A stretch of 64,000 nucleotides of DNA, from assembly GCA_910577285.1 (NCBI GenBank), contig CAJTLO010000001.1, positions 397,050 to 461,049 of the forward strand, read 5' to 3'. Below, one piece after another: positions 60,939 through 64,000 of the stretch. A model generated the notes under the pieces. It did no database searches. It saw only the letters and a list, made by a program, of their open reading frames with translations, and was not told the DNA's origin. Every line of letters begins with the position of its first letter. The stretch's first letter is position 1. This DNA is from an uncultured Rikenellaceae bacterium (GTDB lineage: Bacteria; Bacteroidota; Bacteroidia; Bacteroidales; Rikenellaceae). Position numbers and translations under genes: made by a program.

Positions 60939-60941
60939 CGC

Positions 60942-62498
60942 ATGACCGCATTTCCGCATATCTACAGAACGCTTCTGCTGTCGGTCCTCCTCTGCTTTCT
61001 GCCGGTAAGCGCACGCTGTGCCGGACAGCAACCCGGCCCGGACGGTCCGCCCCTTCAGGACGAGGATGGCCTTCCCGACTCGGAGGTGCCCGCACTCAAA
61101 CGCGACATCACCCGACCGTTCCTCGAACCGGGACAGGAAGTCGTGCTGGACAACCGGTTGCCCGCCCAGGATCAGATGGACGTCATCAACGGCGAGGATC
61201 TGCGTCCCGGTCAGGAGCCCACCTTCAACGAGCAGATGCCCGGTTACGAATCCGAAGCGGCACGCATGCTCGACGACCCCAACCCGCCCTCCTACGACAG
61301 CAAAGCCCCCGACAATACCGCCCCGTCGGAGCAGGCCTCGTCGCGCCGCGAACGGCGCCGGTTGCGCAAGGAGGCGAAAAACGCCCCGCTCGACCTGCCG
61401 GAACTGAGCACGAACGCCTACCGCATCTCGGGAGGGAAAAAGACGGCCACCTATACGGATACCGAAATCGTCATCTCCGCCGACTCGCTGGCAACGATCG
61501 TCCGTCCAGCGGCCGACTCGCTCGCCGGGACGCTTCTTCCGGCGGAAACCATCGATTCCCTCGCCGCCACACGCCCCGACAGCCTGACCGCACCGACGGC
61601 ACGCCAGCGACGGGAAATGGAACGGATGCAGCGACGGGCCGACACCACCCTCTACCGCCACTCGCCCCTCTTCCGGGATACGCTCAAGATAGCCCCCCTT
61701 ACGGCCATCTCGCTGGTGGCGCCCGGATTCGGCCAGCTCTACAACGGCGACTACTGGAAAATCCCGATATTGTACGCCACTACCGGAACCACCCTTTTCT
61801 TCGGCATTCGCCAACACCAGCAATACAGAAAGTACAAGACCGAGTACGACTACCTGATGAGTCGCAGCGACTTCAACACCAACCGGCTGCTCATCGACCC
61901 CGTACAGACGAAAATGATCCAGCACAACACCTGGCAGCAAATGCTGCTGGGTACGGCGATCGCCTCCTACATCTATTTCGTCGGCGATGCCATCGTCAAC
62001 TATCCCGCCGCACAGGCGAACCCCGTAAAGGTGGCCACCACCCTCTCCATGATATGTCCGGGAGCGGGCCAGGTCTATAACGGCAGCTTCTGGAAAGTAC
62101 CGCTCGTGGTGGGCGGTTTCGCCTCGTTCATCTACGTGATCGACTGGAACAACCGCGGATACAAACGCTACGACACGGCCATCCGGCTCGAAACCGACGA
62201 CGACCCCGACTCCCACAGCAGCGAATTCTGGAATCCCGCCACCAACCAGACCACCATGTCGCTGGAACAGATGCGCAGCTACAAGAAACTCTACCGCCGC
62301 AACCGGGACCTGGCGATCATCCTTACCGCCGCATTCTACCTGCTGAACGTCATGGACGCCCACGTAGACGCCCATATGAAGGATTTCGACGTAAGCGGCG
62401 ACCTGGCATGGCGGCTGCAACCTACGGTCGAACCCCTGTACGCCCTCAACGGCGGCTACAACTACGCCGTCGGCCTGGGGTTGAGCGTGACCTTCTGA
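60942..62498 (+). CDS. DUF5683-domain envelope protein
   Basis: 518 aa with signal peptide (LLLSVLLCFLPVSARC). Residues 25-240 are disordered, Pro/Asp-rich. From 240 the DUF5683 domain has two related halves, each starting with a PG-G-Q-YN-YWK pattern (VAPGFGQLYNGDYWKIP and ICPGAGQVYNGSFWKVP), and four to five membrane helices. Its place after parAB is widespread in Bacteroidota. Function unknown. Confidence 0.82.
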   Translation: MTAFPHIYRTLLLSVLLCFLPVSARCAGQQPGPDGPPLQDEDGLPDSEVPALKRDITRPFLEPGQEVVLDNRLPAQDQMDVINGEDLRPGQEPTFNEQMPGYESEAARMLDDPNPPSYDSKAPDNTAPSEQASSRRERRRLRKEAKNAPLDLPELSTNAYRISGGKKTATYTDTEIVISADSLATIVRPAADSLAGTLLPAETIDSLAATRPDSLTAPTARQRREMERMQRRADTTLYRHSPLFRDTLKIAPLTAISLVAPGFGQLYNGDYWKIPILYATTGTTLFFGIRQHQQYRKYKTEYDYLMSRSDFNTNRLLIDPVQTKMIQHNTWQQMLLGTAIASYIYFVGDAIVNYPAAQANPVKVATTLSMICPGAGQVYNGSFWKVPLVVGGFASFIYVIDWNNRGYKRYDTAIRLETDDDPDSHSSEFWNPATNQTTMSLEQMRSYKKLYRRNRDLAIILTAAFYLLNVMDAHVDAHMKDFDVSGDLAWRLQPTVEPLYALNGGYNYAVGLGLSVTF

Positions 62499-62566
62499 CG
62501 GCGCACCGCACTCCCCCGCGGCCTGCCGTCCTCTCCCCGCATGGGGAGAAAAACCAATAGAGACAC

Positions 62567-63928
62567 ATGACAATGAACGTTCTTACAGCTATCGCACTCC
62601 TGGCAACCGCCCTCCAACCGCAGAGCGAACAACCGTCCGGAAGGTTCCGGACGGACAGCATCTGCATATACTATCCCCTCGAACAGGCACACACGATTTC
62701 GGTACACGAAGCCGAAGAGCCGATCGCGGCTCCGTACGACACGCCCACCCCCTGTTTCTCCGACAACTACACGCTTCCGTACGACTCGTTGGTGGCCGCA
62801 CTGCAGGAACAGCGGGCCCGCGAAGCCTTCGACCGCTTCTTCGATGACTTCATCGACATCGAGTGCACCGCAGGCATCTCCGGCCGGCAGCTCCCCGACT
62901 CGGTATACGAGGCACGCCTGCGGAGGATTCTCTCGCCGATCCACATGCCCTACAACGAGGTGGTGAAACGCTACATCCTCAACTACACGCTTCGCAAGAC
63001 ACAGATGGAAAACGTCCTGAGCCGCGCCCGCTACTACTTCCCCATGATCGAGGAGGAGCTCGACCGCGCCGGACTGCCCGTCGAGCTGCGCATGTTGCCG
63101 GTGGTAGAGTCGGCCCTCTCCCCCACCGCCACCTCCAGAGCCGGTGCCACGGGTCTGTGGCAGTTCATATACACGACGGGGAAAGTGTACGGGCTGGAGA
63201 TCAATTCATTCGTCGACCAACGGCGCGACCCGGTACTCTCCACCCGTGCGGCATGCCGCTACCTGAAAGACCTCTACCGCATCTACAACGACTGGACGCT
63301 CGCCCTGGCGGCCTATAACTGCGGGCCGGGCAACGTGAACAAGGCCATCAGACGGGCCGGAAACGAGGCGAAGAGCTTCTGGGACATCTATCCCTACCTG
63401 CCCACCGAGACCCGCGGGTATGTCCCCTCGTTCATCGCAGCGACCTATGCCTACACGTTCTCCTACCAACACGCGATCGCTCCCCTGCCCACGCCCCTGC
63501 CGTTGGCGACCGATACCGTACAGATCAGCCGACCGCTGCATTTCGACCAGATCGCATCCACCATCGACCTTCCGAAAGAGCTCCTGCGTTCGCTCAATCC
63601 GCAGTACAAGATGGACATCGTACCGGCCGCGGGCAAAAGCTACACCCTGACGCTCCCCATGGGGGAGATGGCTCGCTTCATCGAAAACGAGGAGCAGATC
63701 CATGCCAAGGACACCCTCTACATGGCACAATACCTCAAGCCCTCGCGCACCTCGCCGGCCCGGCAGGAATTCTCGCTCGACTCCTACACCTACCGCGTGC
63801 AATCGGGCGATACGCTGAGCAGCATCGCCACACGCCACAACGTCACCGTCGCGCAACTGATGAAATGGAATAACCTCAAAAGTGCCCACAAACTGCGCAT
63901 CGGGCAACGATTGGAAATATACCGCTGA
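62567..63928 (+). CDS. mltD: Lytic murein transglycosylase with LysM domain
   Basis: 453 aa (a second ATG is at 62573). SLT domain at about 160-300 with the catalytic Glu in PVVESALSPTATS, then AGATGLWQFIYTTGKVYGL, and AAYNCGPGNVNKAI. A C-terminal LysM is at about 405-452 (YRVQSGDTLSSIATRHNVTV). It cleaves peptidoglycan glycan strands. The signal region is short and unusual (LTAIALLATALQPQ). Confidence 0.9.
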   Translation: MTMNVLTAIALLATALQPQSEQPSGRFRTDSICIYYPLEQAHTISVHEAEEPIAAPYDTPTPCFSDNYTLPYDSLVAALQEQRAREAFDRFFDDFIDIECTAGISGRQLPDSVYEARLRRILSPIHMPYNEVVKRYILNYTLRKTQMENVLSRARYYFPMIEEELDRAGLPVELRMLPVVESALSPTATSRAGATGLWQFIYTTGKVYGLEINSFVDQRRDPVLSTRAACRYLKDLYRIYNDWTLALAAYNCGPGNVNKAIRRAGNEAKSFWDIYPYLPTETRGYVPSFIAATYAYTFSYQHAIAPLPTPLPLATDTVQISRPLHFDQIASTIDLPKELLRSLNPQYKMDIVPAAGKSYTLTLPMGEMARFIENEEQIHAKDTLYMAQYLKPSRTSPARQEFSLDSYTYRVQSGDTLSSIATRHNVTVAQLMKWNNLKSAHKLRIGQRLEIYR

Positions 63929-63929
63929 T

Positions 63930-64000
63930 ATGTTCCGTCACGGCGATACGATAGCCGCCCCGGCAACGGCCCCGGGAGGCGCACTGGCACTCATACGCGT
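63930..64000 (+). CDS. mnmE: tRNA modification GTPase MnmE, N-terminal fragment
   Basis: ATG 63930, one base after the mltD stop. 23 codons to the window edge; DTIAAPATAPGGALALIR is the characteristic MnmE start (formyl-THF-binding domain). It makes cmnm5U34 in tRNA with MnmG. The remainder is outside the window. Confidence 0.82.
   Translation, partial: MFRHGDTIAAPATAPGGALALIR

Noticed and set aside
59137..60941. parS site next to parAB
   Set aside because: No TGTTTCACGTGAAACA-like palindrome was noticed in the flanks or between the genes.

Overview
The window is a piece of a Bacteroidota chromosome, most likely from Alistipes or a close Rikenellaceae relative. The signs are a GC-rich core genome, no Shine-Dalgarno sequences but repeated promoters of the Bacteroidota type (-33 TTTG/TTG, about 19-20 bp, -7 TAnnTTTG), a Rho factor with a large N-terminal insertion, and family content typical of the phylum (OstA-like, DUF5683, two Skp-like chaperones after bamA). 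The genus is an inference.

Positions 1 to about 36.6-37.4 kb are a temperate siphovirus-like prophage, lower in GC than the host part and read almost wholly on the minus strand. From right to left it holds: a Cro/CI-like repressor on the plus strand facing an operator of three 11-bp repeats (36.08-36.11 kb); small early genes and a primase-helicase fusion (32.1-36.0 kb); a zinc-ribbon micro-gene and a phage radical SAM protein (30.6-31.9 kb); a 150-bp array of TGTAGTT heptamers (30.4-30.6 kb); a head module in the order protease, major capsid, structural genes, PLD-like protein, small and large terminase (21.5-30.4 kb); accessory island B (18.7-21.5 kb); portal and connector genes (14.8-18.7 kb); accessory island A (11.9-14.8 kb); tape measure, tail genes, a 1382-aa tail fibre with three LamG-like modules, and the start of a holin-like gene at the window edge. 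No integrase or transposase lies in the window, so the prophage continues to the left and its right edge is not resolved.

The two accessory islands interrupt the late operon with small self-contained units, each with its own promoter and hairpin terminator (moron-like). Island A has a strongly structured RNA candidate with its own promoter, a membrane protein, a DnaQ-like exonuclease-BRCT fusion that has lost every catalytic residue, and a DUF4160/DUF2442 pair with an operator-like inverted repeat inside its promoter. Island B has a plus-strand promoter leading into about 350 nt of hairpin-rich non-coding sequence, a cysteine-motif micro-gene without a normal start codon, DUF5053, a 49-aa protein, an ArdC-N-like protein and a coiled-coil protein.

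Positions 37.4-64 kb are host core genome. A tRNA-Gly(GCC) gene comes first, then miaA, a pRiA4b ORF-3-like gene and a LuxC-like acyl-CoA reductase gene on the minus strand; kdsB and rho; a CDGSH protein; cca and pdxJ; nadK, uppS, bamA and two skp-like genes (envelope assembly); an OstA-like gene, surA, a second SurA-like lipoprotein and a CPBP protease (outer-membrane biogenesis); argF; and parA, parB, a DUF5683 protein, mltD and the first codons of mnmE. Envelope biogenesis dominates this half.
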